Source: Arbacia lixula (Eukaryota; Echinodermata; Echinoidea; Arbacioida; Arbaciidae). From it: 64,000 nt of DNA. This document shows positions 31,709-44,590 of this stretch, piece after piece. The stretch is from the NCBI GenBank assembly GCA_963669155.1, contig OZ022584.1:2808724-2872723 (forward strand). Direction: 5' to 3'. Position numbers and translations under genes: made by a program. Numbering within the stretch: position 1 is the stretch's first letter; every line of letters starts with the position of its first letter. The notes under the pieces are model-generated. The model ran no database searches and was not told the origin of the DNA. It saw nothing but the letters and a program-made list of their open reading frames with translations.

Positions 31709-33049
31709 CATGGGATTTTGATTGTCTGGAACAGGGAGGCTTATCACTTGCATGTCATGAAGTTGTATCAACCTGGATCTTGGATTGAAGGATCCAGTCA
31801 CAGTAGTATGCTGCTGTGCTGCTCTTGGTTCTCTCCACACCTAGCCCAGGACTCTTGTAGCTCCTCAGTGCTAGCTTATCTCTGGCCATCACACACAAAC
31901 ACACATGTTCACATATATACCACAATCCAATATACAATCTCTTTGCATGAGTACCAACCGGTTCGCAAAGTTTTCATGCAATATGCTACTCCTACAGTCT
32001 ATGATCCATGTGAAGAATGCTGGTAAGAGGATTATGCCGATTAAGACCTGAGGCTGTTCACATTTTCTTTATAAGCAGTTCGTCATCAAACGGCCATGTT
32101 TTCAACTCATCATTGAGCTAGTCCAGTCCAGGCACAGAATGAAGATTTGGAGCAGTTTGTTATTTCATAACCCAATCAACATGCTCTCCAAGGTAGAACT
32201 GAACACTCAGTGAACGCTACACTGAACTCCAAGGCATTCACCAAAACCCCTTCACAAACACTCACAATGCCATCTCTAAACTCTTTGACAAGAACAGCTA
32301 GTCCACACAAAAAGTCCGTCTAAAGAGCTGCCAATCTCAGCCCCATACAGACCAGACACAGGGTTGCATGAATAGAGTGCATGGTTATTCACACGATCCA
32401 AATACACATACCCAACCCACTCTGGGTTAAAACCCACTGATGCACGGCTTTCTGAATGTAACGCTTTTCAATATAAGCCCCTTCTAAAAGGAATGGCCAC
32501 ACAGAAATGCCCCCCCCCCCCCCCACCAACCTCAAGGTTCTGTCATTCCTGCAGTAAACAAGACTGCAGAGAAAGCTAATGGGTGCAAAATGTTTGAGGG
32601 CATCTAGGGCGAGGGGTGTCCAGGGCTAGGGGGTATCCCCAACACTTTCAAAGGCAGCTATGGTCATTTGGGCAAGTTGTTTGAAGAATGACCAACTTTT
32701 CCCCTGGTCTGCCTGTGGTCTTTCTTCCCAAGTCAAGGGCTATGGGTTAGCGTCTAGTTAAGTTGAGCAGCCTTAGTCTCAGCTGACCTCATACAACCCA
32801 GCTTGCAAGCATGGAAAGACAAACACACCTTCCAGGAGCTACTTTTGAAGTCTGAGGTCAGAAAATGAGCAATAAAAGATCCAAAGCTCTAGTTTAACTT
32901 AAATTGTTGTTTATGAGGGTCCTTTTTTTCCTTTTGGTAACTGAAAAAAATCCCTGTGCACCACCCTCCCTGCTTCCAGGGACAGACTCTTGTTTGGGTG
33001 AGGTACAACCAATCTAGTGATGTGTTTTACAGTAGTTATTATACAGCCC
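31709..33049. other. Non-coding DNA with a C run
   Basis: A homopolymer of about 16 C lies near 32509-32524. A 102-codon plus frame (31718-32026) has no recognised domain. Nothing else is supported. Confidence 0.5.
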
Positions 33050-33260
33050 AAAATGAGAGCATCGATAAAGCAGTAATGAGCCCCTTTTTTGTCACGTGCC
33101 CTTAATGGATCCGGAGCCTGAACGAGTCTAGACAGAGGGAGCCATTAATAAGGAGGGGAAATTACATTCTGAGGTGCGTTACACACGTGACTACCATAGC
33201 CAATGAGGATGCCGCCTTGATGCCATGACCAAGCAATAGACCCAATTCACATCGCTTGTG
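33050..33260. promoter_or_regulatory. Possible regulatory island
   Basis: Contains two CACGTG E-boxes (33093-33098 and 33184-33189), ATCGATAA, CCTTAATGG and CCATTAATAAGG (homeodomain-like) and a CCAAT-type ATAGCCAATGAGG (33196-33208). The motif density and balanced base content differ from the flanks. No frame is supported. The regulatory call is inference. Confidence 0.35.
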
Positions 33261-35903
33261 AATGGGCTTAGGAAGATGCTGATGGTGGGAATGTTCTTTC
33301 TAAAAAATGTCACAATCATATCTGTTATCCCTTAAACTCTCGAAGACATATGTAAATTCTCTATACTGCACTTAAGGAAAAGTCTTCCCATGATGCATCA
33401 TGCAGTCGTATTAAGATTTTGCTTGCAGTTATGTCTGCATGCCTCTGGTCTAGTGTACTAGTGTATAACACAGGGAGTGGACATTAATGCAAATGAATCT
33501 AGATGTTGATGGGAGGTGCATTATGTGATGAATTTCCCCTAAATATGCAGAATTGGAGAATTGATGGCTTATGGGGTTGGGAATAAAAACTTTCATGTGA
33601 ATGGGCTTTCATGGTTTATGGGTTAGAGAAAGTAGATAAGATTACACCTTACCATAGCCTTAAAACAAGGCTCCATGCACCAACCAATAGAGTCACATTA
33701 GCCATATCATTCAAGCATGAGTCACCAAAACTCATTAAAAAAAAATAAGAATAAAAATGTGCAAGTCCTTTTTTGTTCCTTTTCTTTTGCCTCCCTAGCC
33801 TGTATGCCCCCCCCCCCCCAATTTCTTCCCAAATATTTATAATATGTGAAGTGTTTCTCCTTGGTGAGGATTACAGAGAGATTTAGATTATGACTGGTAG
33901 CTACTCTTAACAATAAGATGCTTACACAATTGCCTCACATCCCCTTGGATGTTACAATAGGACATGGAGATTTTGTGGCAATCTATAACTACTGTGAAAG
34001 AGCTGCATGGTGAGAAACACATGGTTATGCAATGCTGTTCAATGCTACATGGATTAGAAGCATTGATTGCTCAACTCAATTTCTGCACCATCATTTCAAT
34101 CCTCATTGTATCGATACAGATGAGGGATCATGGGTCTTCATGCTCAAATAAACCACAAACGTTGTGACCTCTGGTTTTAAAGGAAAGAAAATTCCTGGTT
34201 ATTTCATATTCTTCCTTGAATGGGATTGGAATGTTATACAATTTGTATAGTGAACATATCTTTAATAAATATCTATTCAGTTTGATATGTGGCTCCTCGT
34301 TGTTCATTTCACACTTACATATTTTTTTTTTATGTATCATGTCATAAAGCAAAGCAATTTTTTATATTGTATTTGGAGCAATGCTCCCAATAACTTTAAG
34401 TTCACTGTTTGGAAACTAATTCACAAGCTCTTTCACACCATAAAATGTAAACAAGCACTTGGAAACGAAAACTGCAACAATAGAACAAAAGTTTCGTTTC
34501 ACTGTTTGGAAAACTACTTTACAAGTCATTCCGCAGTATAAACAGTTATAGAGCAGTACACATTGCTCTGTTGATTAGTGTGAATAGATTGGCACACATG
34601 CTCTGAATAGTATAATCAACATGCGAGCGAGCGCATGATGTGGAGAGGAGTGGCTGGCTACATGATTGGAGGTAAACAAGGTGCCACATACATAGTCATT
34701 TATGCCCACAATCCATCTTGCTTTTTACACTTTGGCGGTGGAATATGCAGCTAATGCACCAGCCAATTACTGGCCAATAATGTTAAGCACTGCAGCCTAT
34801 ATGGGTAAAAGCATGTCGAATGTGAAGGTTAGCCTAGAATCCAGGTTGTAGAGTGCGTTTTTTTCTCTCTCATTTATTTGTCTGTAATCACAATTAAGTC
34901 TGGACACCAAGGTTTTATTGCGCCTCTACAGTCACTGGTTGAGAGGGAGAGAGCAAGAAGGCTTAGTCTGTGAGTTTGAAGTGAGTTGTGAGTGAGTATA
35001 GATGAAATAAGTAATGCACAGACTTGGATCTAGGCTATTCAGAGGTTTCAGTATTCTGAGTAGCACTCTGGGAGATGCCAGTCCCCTCACTTACCCTCGC
35101 TTAAAAGTCATCAATATCAATTGGGTTAATATGAGGCTTTTGATGAGGGAGGAACATGTATGAACCCCCCCCCCCCTTCCACCAGCACTCCCACCCCCTC
35201 ACTACCCCTACTAGCAGTCACAAACATGAACTGTCACACAATGAGTCTGGAATCCGGAGACTAGCTGCCATATGGTAGTTCATTACTCCTCTTATCAATA
35301 ACATATGTTCAATATGTATGTAAATTGGATGCATGCTTGTTGCAACAATGTTACTCCTCGTAACCCTAAAGTTTCTCTGAGCTTTGTCTAACTAGCGACA
35401 ATTTATGGATTCAGAGGGCTTCTGATAAAAAAAACTGAGCTGTTAGAGACTGGTGAGTGTCACACATCATTACTATGCTGATGGTCTGGAGGAAACCTTT
35501 CATTCACTTGAATACATTATGAACATGGTCCATTGATATCACTTTAGCCTCATTACCAGACATATTCTATTATGAGACAGTGGCATAATAGAGTCTGCGT
35601 CTGGAGACTATCTCTCCATACCCCCAGCACACCCCAACAATGCACTCATTCATAGCTCATTCACTTCTCATTGAGGTTCAATATCGATCAATTCAATGCA
35701 GAAGGCTGGGGTCATTGCATCTAAACACGCTTTGTAGCAAAGAACCGAAGTGTTCATCTTTTCAACGAAGAATACAAATACAAAATGGTGACATGTCATG
35801 CAGCGTAACCACATATTACCTGACATACATCAGGATCGTGGCAGCTGGACCAATTGTTGATCGTCTCTCTCTCTCTCTCTCTAACAAACCACACTGTGAC
35901 TTC
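33261..35903. other. Non-coding DNA, nothing recognised
   Basis: About 2.6 kb with C runs near 33807-33819 and 35166-35176 and a short (CT)8 run at 35864-35881. CATGCGAGCGAGCGCATG near 34620 is a small hairpin. ATAGAGCAGTACAC at 34549 may be a trace of the TTAA micro-element core. No gene is supported. Confidence 0.5.
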
Positions 35904-35905
35904 AC

Positions 35906-35958
35906 TGTGGGTTAAACTGTCCCATTCATGGGATGATGCCTCTGGGTGTTAACCCACA
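35906..35958. other. Nested hairpin bounded by TTAA
   Basis: TGTGGGTTAA (35906-35915) and TTAACCCACA (35949-35958) are exact inverted repeats. Inside, TCCCAT and ATGGGA form a second stem. It may be a very short relative or solo pair of ends of a TTAA-type element. Confidence 0.55.
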
Positions 35959-36081
35959 TGTACATATCCGTGTATCTCTTACAATGCGTGTCTGGTGTAT
36001 CTACATGTTCATGGTACCCATTATAGTGTAAAGTGTATAGAAAAGTAATAAATTATTATTATGCACTTAACAAACATACCA

Positions 36082-36082
<1 letters not shown>

Positions 36083-36112
<30 letters not shown>

Positions 36113-36147
36113 TGTATGTATGTATGCATGTATGTATGTATGTATGC
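36083..36147. repeat. TATG tetranucleotide microsatellite
   Basis: About 15 units of ATGT/TATG with one CATG interruption near 36126, ending GCCTGATG. Confidence 0.95.
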
Positions 36148-36262
36148 CTGATGATGGCGATTCAGGTTGCGTGAAACTCAGAGTTGCACGATAAACAAGA
36201 CAAATCCACAGTCATCCGTTTGGAATTGTGCATTATATAAATATCTTATTATTACCATTATC
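36148..36262. repeat. Possible SINE-like tail
   Basis: TGTGCATTATATAAATATC followed by TTATTATTACCATTATC resembles the 3' end of SINE/LINE repeats that finish with GC.TTATATAAAT and ATT units. Only the tail is recognisable and the 5' limit is not. Confidence 0.3.
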
Positions 36263-36699
36263 TTACAATTTGGGGGCCGGAAAGGGGTGTTGAAAATGGC
36301 AAACAAAGGTGTATTTGCTATCTGTCTCCGGTATTCTGGTTTCATTTGGGTTGTAATGATTTCCCGACAGGCCCCATTGATTGCACGCCCAGCGTTGCCA
36401 CCTCCAGGGGCTGTTTTCCCAATGAAGACATGCCAATATTGCGCTAATACCAGCGCTATAATCATTACTTATGCTAATGCTAACATGCACATCTGTACAA
36501 TACCACTAACACTAGTGCTAAGACTAGAACTATTGATAGCACCACTATAAAACACTAATAAGAATACATATGGACCTATGGACCTTTCAGGAAGTTCTTT
36601 CTTGGATATAGCCTCGTTTGTTATTATTCACTTAACAAGCCCCAAATGATAAGCTAGCTTCATTTTCTCAGGCTTTATAGTGGTTTTAATCTAAATATG
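36263..36699. other. Unassigned DNA, nothing firm
   Basis: 36270-36500 is more balanced and has overlapping frames of 75-127 codons on both strands without recognisable domains. Confidence 0.4.
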
Positions 36700-36741
36700 C
36701 AACATGACAATTTCTTGCTGCAACATGACAATTTCTTGCTG
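36700..36741. repeat. Exact 21 bp tandem duplication
   Basis: CAACATGACAATTTCTTGCT plus G occurs twice in a row without mismatch, so the duplication is recent compared with the diverged arrays of this window. Confidence 0.9.
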
Positions 36742-36989
36742 CACTGTGATGTGATGTTCCACATTGTACTAGCAGAACTACTGGTATTACACTGTAGTAA
36801 GAAAGATATTCCTTGAAAGTGACCCTCGTCCATATTGCGTGACAGGTAAATTTGCTTTGAAACACATAAAATGAGCACTGTTAGATCCTGCATCGTGTCA
36901 TGTATAAACCCATATAGACAGAGGAAGAAAGCCACAGGAGGGACCGTGATTAGAAGAAAAGGCAGACGTACGTCTGTCTTCCTTCTTTC

Positions 36990-38240
36990 TCATAAGATGT
37001 GATGCAGATAAAAAGGACATCCTTTATCTCTCTTCCTCAAAATAGAATGCAGAAGAGATGGGACAATTTAATCGCTACTAAAGATTATGTGCGACGCTTC
37101 AGCACTGACTTGAGTGAAGAAAAGTGTCATATAAGCCACAAAAAAAAATTGTCTGATGGCTTACTGACTGTATTCTTCTTTATTTCTTTCTGGAACAAGA
37201 CAAGATGCTTATGGAAAAGACATTAATTATCTCTCTTTCCTCAAAATAAAACAAAGAAGAGATATATCTATCTAATTACAATTCAATTTTTACCAGATTA
37301 TGTAGTATTATGTAGTATGTTCAGCACTGACTGGGGGTAAAGAAAGGTCTTGTGCAAGCCAGAGATAAAAATATGTATGATGTTGTAATTCTTTCTCCTT
37401 AAAGAAGATCAGGCCCAGATGGAAAGGACATCCTTTATCTCTCTCTGCTTGAAATAGAACCAAGGAGAAAGAGAGAGAGGAATATTTACCTGTAGTCTAT
37501 GCATTTCAATTGCTACTTAAGATTATGTATGATGCTTTACCACTGACTTGAGCGAAATAAGCTCTCCTATAAGCCTGAAATGATAATATGTACGATGGCT
37601 TAATCACTGCTTTCTTCTTCTTTCTTGAACAGGTCAAGACAGATGAAACGGACATCTTTTATCTCTTTCTAATTAAAATAGAACCCACAAGAGAGTAATA
37701 TCTAGTTGGTACAACTCAATTTCTACTTAAGATTATGCATGATGCTTCAGCACTGACTTGGGTGAAGAATGGTTTCATATAAGCCAGAAAATATAATGTG
37801 TACATGGCTTTATAATCCCTGTTTTATTCTTCTTTCTTGAACACGACAAGACAGATGAAACAGACATAATTTTTCTCTCTGTCCTCAAAATAGAACACAG
37901 GAGGGAGAGAGAAAGAGAGGAAAATCCAGTAAGTACTAGATAACTCAAATTCCAAAGAAGATTATGTACCATGCATGCCAGTAACTTAAGTAAAGAAATG
38001 TCTTGTATAAGCCAGAAATAATCATTTGAATGATGGCTCGCTTGCTGTTTTCTTTTATCTCTCTTGAACAAGACAAGATGCAGATGAAAACAAAATTCTT
38101 GGTTTTTCTCTGCCCAAAATAGAATGCAGAATAGAGGCTTATCGATTCGGAATGATTTATTTTTTCATGAAGATTATGTTTGATTCATGGTATTGAGCGA
38201 AGAAGGCTGATGCATAAGCCCAAGATAATAATCTCCAATG
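36990..38240. repeat. Tandem array, unit about 218 bp, six copies
   Basis: Variants of GATGCTTCAGCACTGACTTG occur near 37095, 37321, 37534, 37744, 37972 and 38190, i.e. every 210-228 bp. Each unit also has AAGATTATGTATGATGC before it, then GTGAAGAAA..GTC.TATAAGCC, GATAATATGTA.GATGGCTTA, TTCTTCTTTCTTGAAC, AAGACAGATGAAA.GGACAT and TCTCTCT..CTCAAAATAGAA. Units are 70-80% alike by eye. Frames do not persist between units. This is the longest array here after the DR1 array. Confidence 0.85.
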
Positions 38241-39689
38241 ATGTCAGAATATTTTTGAGAATGTACAAGAATATAACTTCATTTCATGAAAATATGTTTT
38301 AAAGTGCAAAAAAATGTATCATTACATCATTGATTAACATTATTTGTAACATTGAGTTTACAACATGTATTGGGCGCATGAATTGTTTTAGGAAACCATA
38401 TCAATGATGATGTCATTGCTGATTGTGGAGTAGGGGGATATGGACAAATGAAGCAGTTGGCTTAAGACCAAGATGATGGGAAGGCATGCTTTGAGAAGAT
38501 GATAAGCCGTCAATCCTGTCCTTGGACAGATCATTCTTTAAGATGATGATGATATAAATAACCTTCCTATTCAAACAGCAAGTCTGCTCACACATGATAT
38601 GACAGATGTTTTGTACCTTTACAAATCATGCTTACAAAGCATCTTTTGGATAAAAACAAAAACAAAATATCTAACTAAAATTGTCCGCCCACAAAACTAG
38701 CAATATTTCTGTTCATTCACCTTTTGCATAAAATATAACAAATATTTTGTAGCTTGAAGTTTGACCTTGATCAATTCACATGCGGTAGCTGGTCATGAGC
38801 ATCATGAATGAACAGAAGGCATCTGCTTCAGTGAAAATGATTAATAATTCAGCACATAAGACATGTTTTTTTCTCAGTGAATAGGACATACCAAGGCCGG
38901 ATGATTGGACATGGACAGTCAGGCTTTGCTTCAGACATGTCAAATGCTTGCTGCAAAAGTGACTTTCTTGTGCAAACTTCATCTTCATCAGGCCACTCTG
39001 AGTCATTTTTCATTTGTTAACTTCATACTCTTTCCAAACCTGTCAATGCTCTATACATGGATGCCACACTCCTAACCTTCATATGAGGATAGTTTCACAA
39101 CTAAGGCTAATTTAAAGGCAGAAATGGCTTGAAACTCAATAGTCCCCACCTGATCTAACACTTTCTCAAATCCTATGAGGCTTCTCTTACAGCTTTCCCA
39201 TCTGCAACATTCATTTCTGCATTATAAGCCTCTATGTTGCATTTTGACATTACACAATATGAAGCAGCATGAGTAAACAATTTAATCATACTATAGACTT
39301 GTATAGTTTATGATACCATGATACCATGTCTATATGAATAGATTTACCCTCCAAAACTTAGATTAAAACTGTCAATAACATTTCTAGTATAACTACCTGA
39401 ATAAATGCTAGTGTTTCCAATGTCACTATTATCCCAATACTCAAACAATGACAAAGAAATAATCATTCAGTGTTTGAACATTTAATAGTATCATTTACTG
39501 ATTACGTCTAATGAAGCATACCAAAATTAACCATGATTGTTTTTGATTGAACATGTTAAAATAAATTACACATTGCATATGATGGCATTCCATTGTTTTG
39601 AACATGAATGAGAAAAGTCTTCGCAGTATATGTGTCAGTGGCATATCTTTGCAACAATAACACACAGACATCATATAGGGTATCACTGA
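38241..39689. other. Non-coding DNA, nothing recognised
   Basis: About 1.45 kb of A+T-rich DNA. ATGATACC repeats twice near 39312. No feature supported. Confidence 0.5.
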
Positions 39690-40080
39690 TTTCTGCTTCG
39701 TAGGACGAGTTGTATCTGAGCTTGCTGTTTTCATGCTACGTTGACCTACAAGGCCGCAAATCGCACTGAATGTCAATGGCACCCTATTGGCTATTCTACA
39801 ACCTTTCTTGTACCATCCATCATTTATGGGCGACACGGACTGCACTCTTGCTCTGTATTTCCATCACCCTTGGAGTATTTCTGGAATATTACAGTGAGGG
39901 GCTTAAATCAGTGATGCAGAATGCATAATGCTATTAGGAGAGCGCGTTTGGGCTCGGAGGAGGGGAATATAGGTGAATTAGGGGACCTGTTGACTGGTTG
40001 GAGTGAGAAGAAAAGGTCAGAGGAATATAGGAGACCAGAAAAGCATCATCGCAGCTGGATGAACTCAAGTTACACCCAGC
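39690..40080. promoter_or_regulatory. Possible regulatory island
   Basis: Balanced patch with CATTTATGGGC (Hox/Cdx-like), GTTGACCTACAAGGCCGC, GCAGAATGCATAATGC and GAGAGCGCGTTTGGGC. A 116-codon minus frame (39845-39495) and an 81-codon plus frame overlap it without recognised domains. Confidence 0.28.
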
Positions 40081-40164
40081 TCACAAGTGGATTGTTTTTG
40101 TTTGTGTATGTAGAATTTTGTTGTCCTGATACAAGATCTTCACTACAATACACATTGTCACATT

Positions 40165-40186
40165 GAGAGAGGAAGTGCGAGTAAAC

Positions 40187-40237
<51 letters not shown>

Positions 40238-40660
40238 GAGATATAGATCTAGAAGAGATGAGAAAGACAGAAGAGAAGGAAAGATGAGAAGGGAAGAAGG
40301 GAATTGAAAAGAGAGAGGAGTCGAAAATAGAGAAGGAAAGATGGTGAGAGAGAAAGAGGAAAGAGGTGATAGAGAGAGAAAAAAGAGCAGATATCAAGAC
40401 ATATAGGAGACATTGAGATAGAGAAATAGAGATAGAGATGGAGAGATAAAGATAGAGACATAGAGATAAAGAGGTAGAGGAAGAGAGATAGAGATAGAGA
40501 TAGAGAAAATATGAGAGAAATGAGACAGAAAGAGAAAGAGGGAACAGAACAGAGAAGAAGAAGAAGAAGAAGAAGAGAGAGAGAGAGAGAGAGAGGGAGA
40601 AAAAGAGAAAGAAAGGGGGTGTTGGGAAAGAAAAGAAAATGAGAGAAGTGAAAATGAGCA
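40165..40660. repeat. GA-rich polypurine tract
   Basis: Begins with about 22 GA units (40190-40233), continues with GATA/GAGATA-type units and (AAG)6 near 40556, and ends with GAAAGG. Nearly 500 bp of one-strand purine could form triplex (H-DNA). The Ser/Leu/Phe frames on the minus strand are artefacts of it. Confidence 0.92.
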
Positions 40661-43600
40661 AAAGCTAAAAAACACTGTTTGATAATAATCCATTGAGTGC
40701 TCTAGTAATAAACCACTAATTAATAAACAATAATAAAGAGAAAAGCATTGATTCTCACTTTAAATGGAATATAATTGAGAGACAAGGGCATACATGTGGA
40801 CAATATGCATTGGATCCAATCTACCACAATAAAACCCACTCTTTACACCACTCCCAACCTTGGCAAGACCATATGAACCAGTAAATACCAAGCCCACAAT
40901 GTGTCATTTGTATGTATCTTTTTACCTTCTATTTGATCTAATATGCTTGTTTTATTACCTGTACTCCTAAAATGTATTTGTTATGACTGTTCTGTATTCA
41001 ATTGTTTTTTATACTCTTAATGTGTAAATAAATCAAATGAAATGACATAAAAATAACAAAGTCCAAAGTCAATGGATATGCTTTTTTTCCTCATAGTCAT
41101 TACCTCAAAAATAGACCTCAGTTCAATTGGTCACATCAATAATTGGGGAAAAATGTGTTTTTATCTTGTAAGGAACACCTTGGGGTAATTTCATTGAGAT
41201 AATTATTTTAGGCTTACATCTAGTATTAAGGACAGGCTACATCTTGTAAATGAATGATAAATTTAATTTGAAACAAGAACACTTAAACCACAGAGATCCA
41301 AAACTGGAATCGACTAATACCAATCAACGACTTTGAACATCAGGCCATTTTCTGCTTTTTTTATTGGTTTTCTAATCATTTACAGGATGGAGCATGCTAT
41401 TTTTAATACTAGGTATAAGTCAAAATAAATATTGGGTACTTCAATACAAGTTGTGTTTCTAGGCCTTATCAAATCAAGCGGCATTAAGCCACAGCCCACG
41501 TTGGCCTAACAAACACAAGCACATTCAGGTAGTGCACCCACTGTGACAAGTGACATATTTGCTTTTGTTTAAATGCTCATAACATATCTGCTCCAAAACT
41601 GTGAGTCATTTGTTAAATTCAAAGATAATTAAAAGTATGAATATAGCAAAGATATGCAAGGGTAACACATGAATATGATTAGTGTTTACTTTGGTATTAT
41701 GCAGTCACATTAATAAATACTATTTGGAATAAAGTGAATTTTGTTGGTTCATCACTACGTGGTTGTCTTTTGGTCCATTTATGGGATGTACATGGGCAAC
41801 ATATTAACAGATTAATTAACATTTTATTTTATATCAGCTACATAAGATTTACTTTAAGCTTTAGTTTTTTGTGTTTCAACAAACAAAAAATGAAATGAAA
41901 ATAGAAAAAGTTGCAAGCTATTTGCAAAAAGTTATACAGACAAGAAAGAAAATAGAGGGAAAAGCATGCTAAGAATTGTTAAGGGAGTCAAAGTCAAAGT
42001 AATCAAGAGTCTATAAAAAGAGTAAATTCTTTCTCTTCATTCAAAAATAAGAAAATAAGAAAAGTTAGCATTTCTGTTTATGGGTATTATGCCACTTACA
42101 GTGGAAATGCAGAAATAATTAAATCAAGGACACCAACATAAAAACCCAAGATGCATTTTCTTTACCAGCAAAGGTACTAACCTGTAGCATATAGGAACAC
42201 AACTATGCATGTATAAGAGCCACGACTGATCAACATCTGGTAGACTAAGGGTTAACTGTCTTGCTAAGCCATACATGGACCCCTGGTATGCTCATTGAGA
42301 CACAGAGAACAGTTTGCACCCACTGAGGCTAGCCTCAATACCCAGAAAACCAGCTGAACTCAATCTACCAATTTGGAGTGGATGTGTCTGCTGCCACCTA
42401 GAGTTCACTTTGTGCAAACTAATGTATGATTTCTTTCCGTGTTCAAGCTACACCCAGCTCCATTAACTGCACATGTTGTCCGCGTCATGCTAGACAAACA
42501 TTCCCCTCAAAATGTACAAACCCTCAAACAACTAAACAAACATCCACACTTCTCTTCAAGTTTTACTACAAATGTGATTTATAAAATATTCTTATGTCAT
42601 GGGTGTACTTTATTTAAACAAATTTCCCTCTCCTCTCATTTTCTCTCCCATCTCTGTTTTAACTTATTTTCTATGTATACAGAATATACTTCTTGCTATT
42701 ATCATTATCCTACCCGTCCAATCAATTGCAGTTCATATAGCTCAGCAAATGATTATGGCAGGCCTAATACACCCTCATTCCTCCTAAACAAGGAATGTAA
42801 AAGAAATGTATCATAATGTAATTTATACATTCACTTGATTCCACCCAGGCTGCTTCATAGATTCTCTCAAACATAGTTTGTTGTACAGCATATTCCAGTC
42901 TCTTAGACTAGAACAATAGACCGGAAGCAGACATGATTGTCAACAAAATCTGATTATGGCTGCGTGGTGCATCACATGAAAACATTTCCTTTTATGATAT
43001 ATGGAAAATTACTTGTGGGTACCTTGAACTGAGATAAGTTTCATCAATCCATGGATTCTTGCAAGTATATCAACATGTACTACATAGTGCTTGATTTCAG
43101 TCAAGTGAACAGTTCTATTGTATGACATTTTCTTCCAGGAAAATAGTTTCATGAGACCTGTAGGTATCTGTCATATTTAGAGGGACACAGCAAGCACATC
43201 ATTCAGGTGATAACATTGAATAAATTAACCAGTGTTCAGGAGAGCGAGAAAGCTTTCCTGTTTGAACACAATAAGAGCAGAAAGGTTGAGTAACACAGGG
43301 ATTGTAGTCTTATTTCTGTAGATACGTTTCACATGAATAGCTTAAGAATTAAGAAGAACACAATAGACGTGATTATCCAGAGACTTGAATTTAGGAAGTA
43401 TGGAGCTTGCCTCTAACAAGGACTCTAGTTAAACCACAGTAGTTTGGAATGATACAGTGGGCAATCCACCAGACCAACAAATTAAAAAAAAAATTGTTCA
43501 TATTTGTGAAATAGCAGCATAGGAAATTTGCTACTAATATCAGAAGAAAAGAAATAATTGGGAGAACGGAGAAACAAGACAGAAGAGGGGTAGTGAACAG

Positions 43601-44027
43601 GTCTAATCAGAAAAACTCTGCTCTTTTAAGTCCTAACGAATCAATATGTGACAATATCACATTCTAACAAAGAACTAGTCTCCCAGAAACAATCGTTTAC
43701 TTGGAAAAATACATTGTATCAGTGTCTACCCTGCTAAACAAGTCAACAGGAAAGAGAGATTATTTCAAAGAAAGATTAGTTTCAGCATTATTTTTGAAAT
43801 GCTATCAGAAAATACACTTTGTGATGGTTTAATGGGCTATTAAGGTTATAAAGTGCTTTGATCTCGCATCAGACAGGGCTACAGTGCTAGGTGTGTAGGT
43901 GTGTGGGTGTGGACAAAGGCATAAATTCTCAACACTAATTTACGTTTATAGGTCCATGCATTCAAATCAACACTTTATTATGTAAATCTTTATTTGGGCA
44001 CTTTCTCGCCCACATATCAATCTGTAT
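40661..44027. other. Non-coding DNA, mostly featureless
   Basis: 3.4 kb of A+T-rich DNA. 40930-41041 (TTGTTATGACTGTTCTGTAT..AATAAATCAAATGAAATGA) resembles a plus-strand non-LTR retroelement tail. GGGTTAAC near 42249 may be a trace of a TTAA micro-element. A 125-codon plus frame at 42439-42816 has no recognised domain. Confidence 0.45.
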
Positions 44028-44089
44028 TAACTCGTAACGTGCCGGGGGTAAAAACTCTCTGTACCGGGGCTTTTCTCTATTACAGTTTG

Positions 44090-44105
44090 GTCGCAAATTT
44101 GCGAC
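44090..44105. other. Perfect 16 bp palindrome
   Basis: GTCGCAAATTTGCGAC is self-complementary. It is preceded by TTAACTCGTAACGTGCCGGG (44028) and ACCGGGGCTTTT, which look like repeat-derived ends, so it may be the centre of a small hairpin element. Confidence 0.6.
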
Positions 44106-44389
44106 TGCAGCACTTTCTTGTACCTTTGTTTAAGAGAGTATGAGGTTAACAAGAAAAAAAAAAGAGAATTTTTGTTATTTATGAGATTGCTTGTGAGTTG
44201 TATTTCTCTTTTGTCATGCATTGTTATTTATGTTTCACTCTATATATTACCACTTGAATGTTTTGCCTTTGTAAATTTGTATCTTTTAAAGAAATACAAA
44301 TAAGACATTTTCACATTTCAGGAAAAAAAATGACACTGCTTAATACTAAAAGGGAACTAGAACTGTGGATATGAAGAAGGGAAGAAAAA
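44106..44389. other. Non-coding DNA, nothing recognised
   Basis: A+T-rich, A runs near 44154 and 44323. Confidence 0.5.
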
Positions 44390-44590
44390 AGGACAGCATA
44401 GCTGGTCTTTTCCATCGACAAGCGTGAACTCGCGCAGGGAGGGGATGTATGACAGGGGCAATATTCCTGTCAGCTAATGATGAATGGCCCAATGCCCTAG
44501 CTAATTCCTGAGCGGGTAACCCAAGAAGACGAGGAATCAACCGTATGGCTCGGCTGTGTGTGCAGGATGCGTCCACATGTGAAATGTTGT
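44390..44590. promoter_or_regulatory. Possible regulatory island
   Basis: Contains GTCAGCTAATGATGAATGGC, CCCTAGCTAATTCC and GAACTCGCGCAGG, giving several homeodomain-type TAAT cores in a balanced patch. A 76-codon minus frame covers it without a recognised domain. Confidence 0.3.

Noticed and set aside
40158-40661. 167-codon minus frame rich in Ser, Leu and Phe
   Set aside because: It reflects the GA polypurine tract. Transmembrane-like hydrophobicity is an artefact of TCT, CTC and TTC codons.
42439-42816. 125-codon plus frame
   Set aside because: No recognised domain, no splice context, and typical A+T-rich flanking composition.
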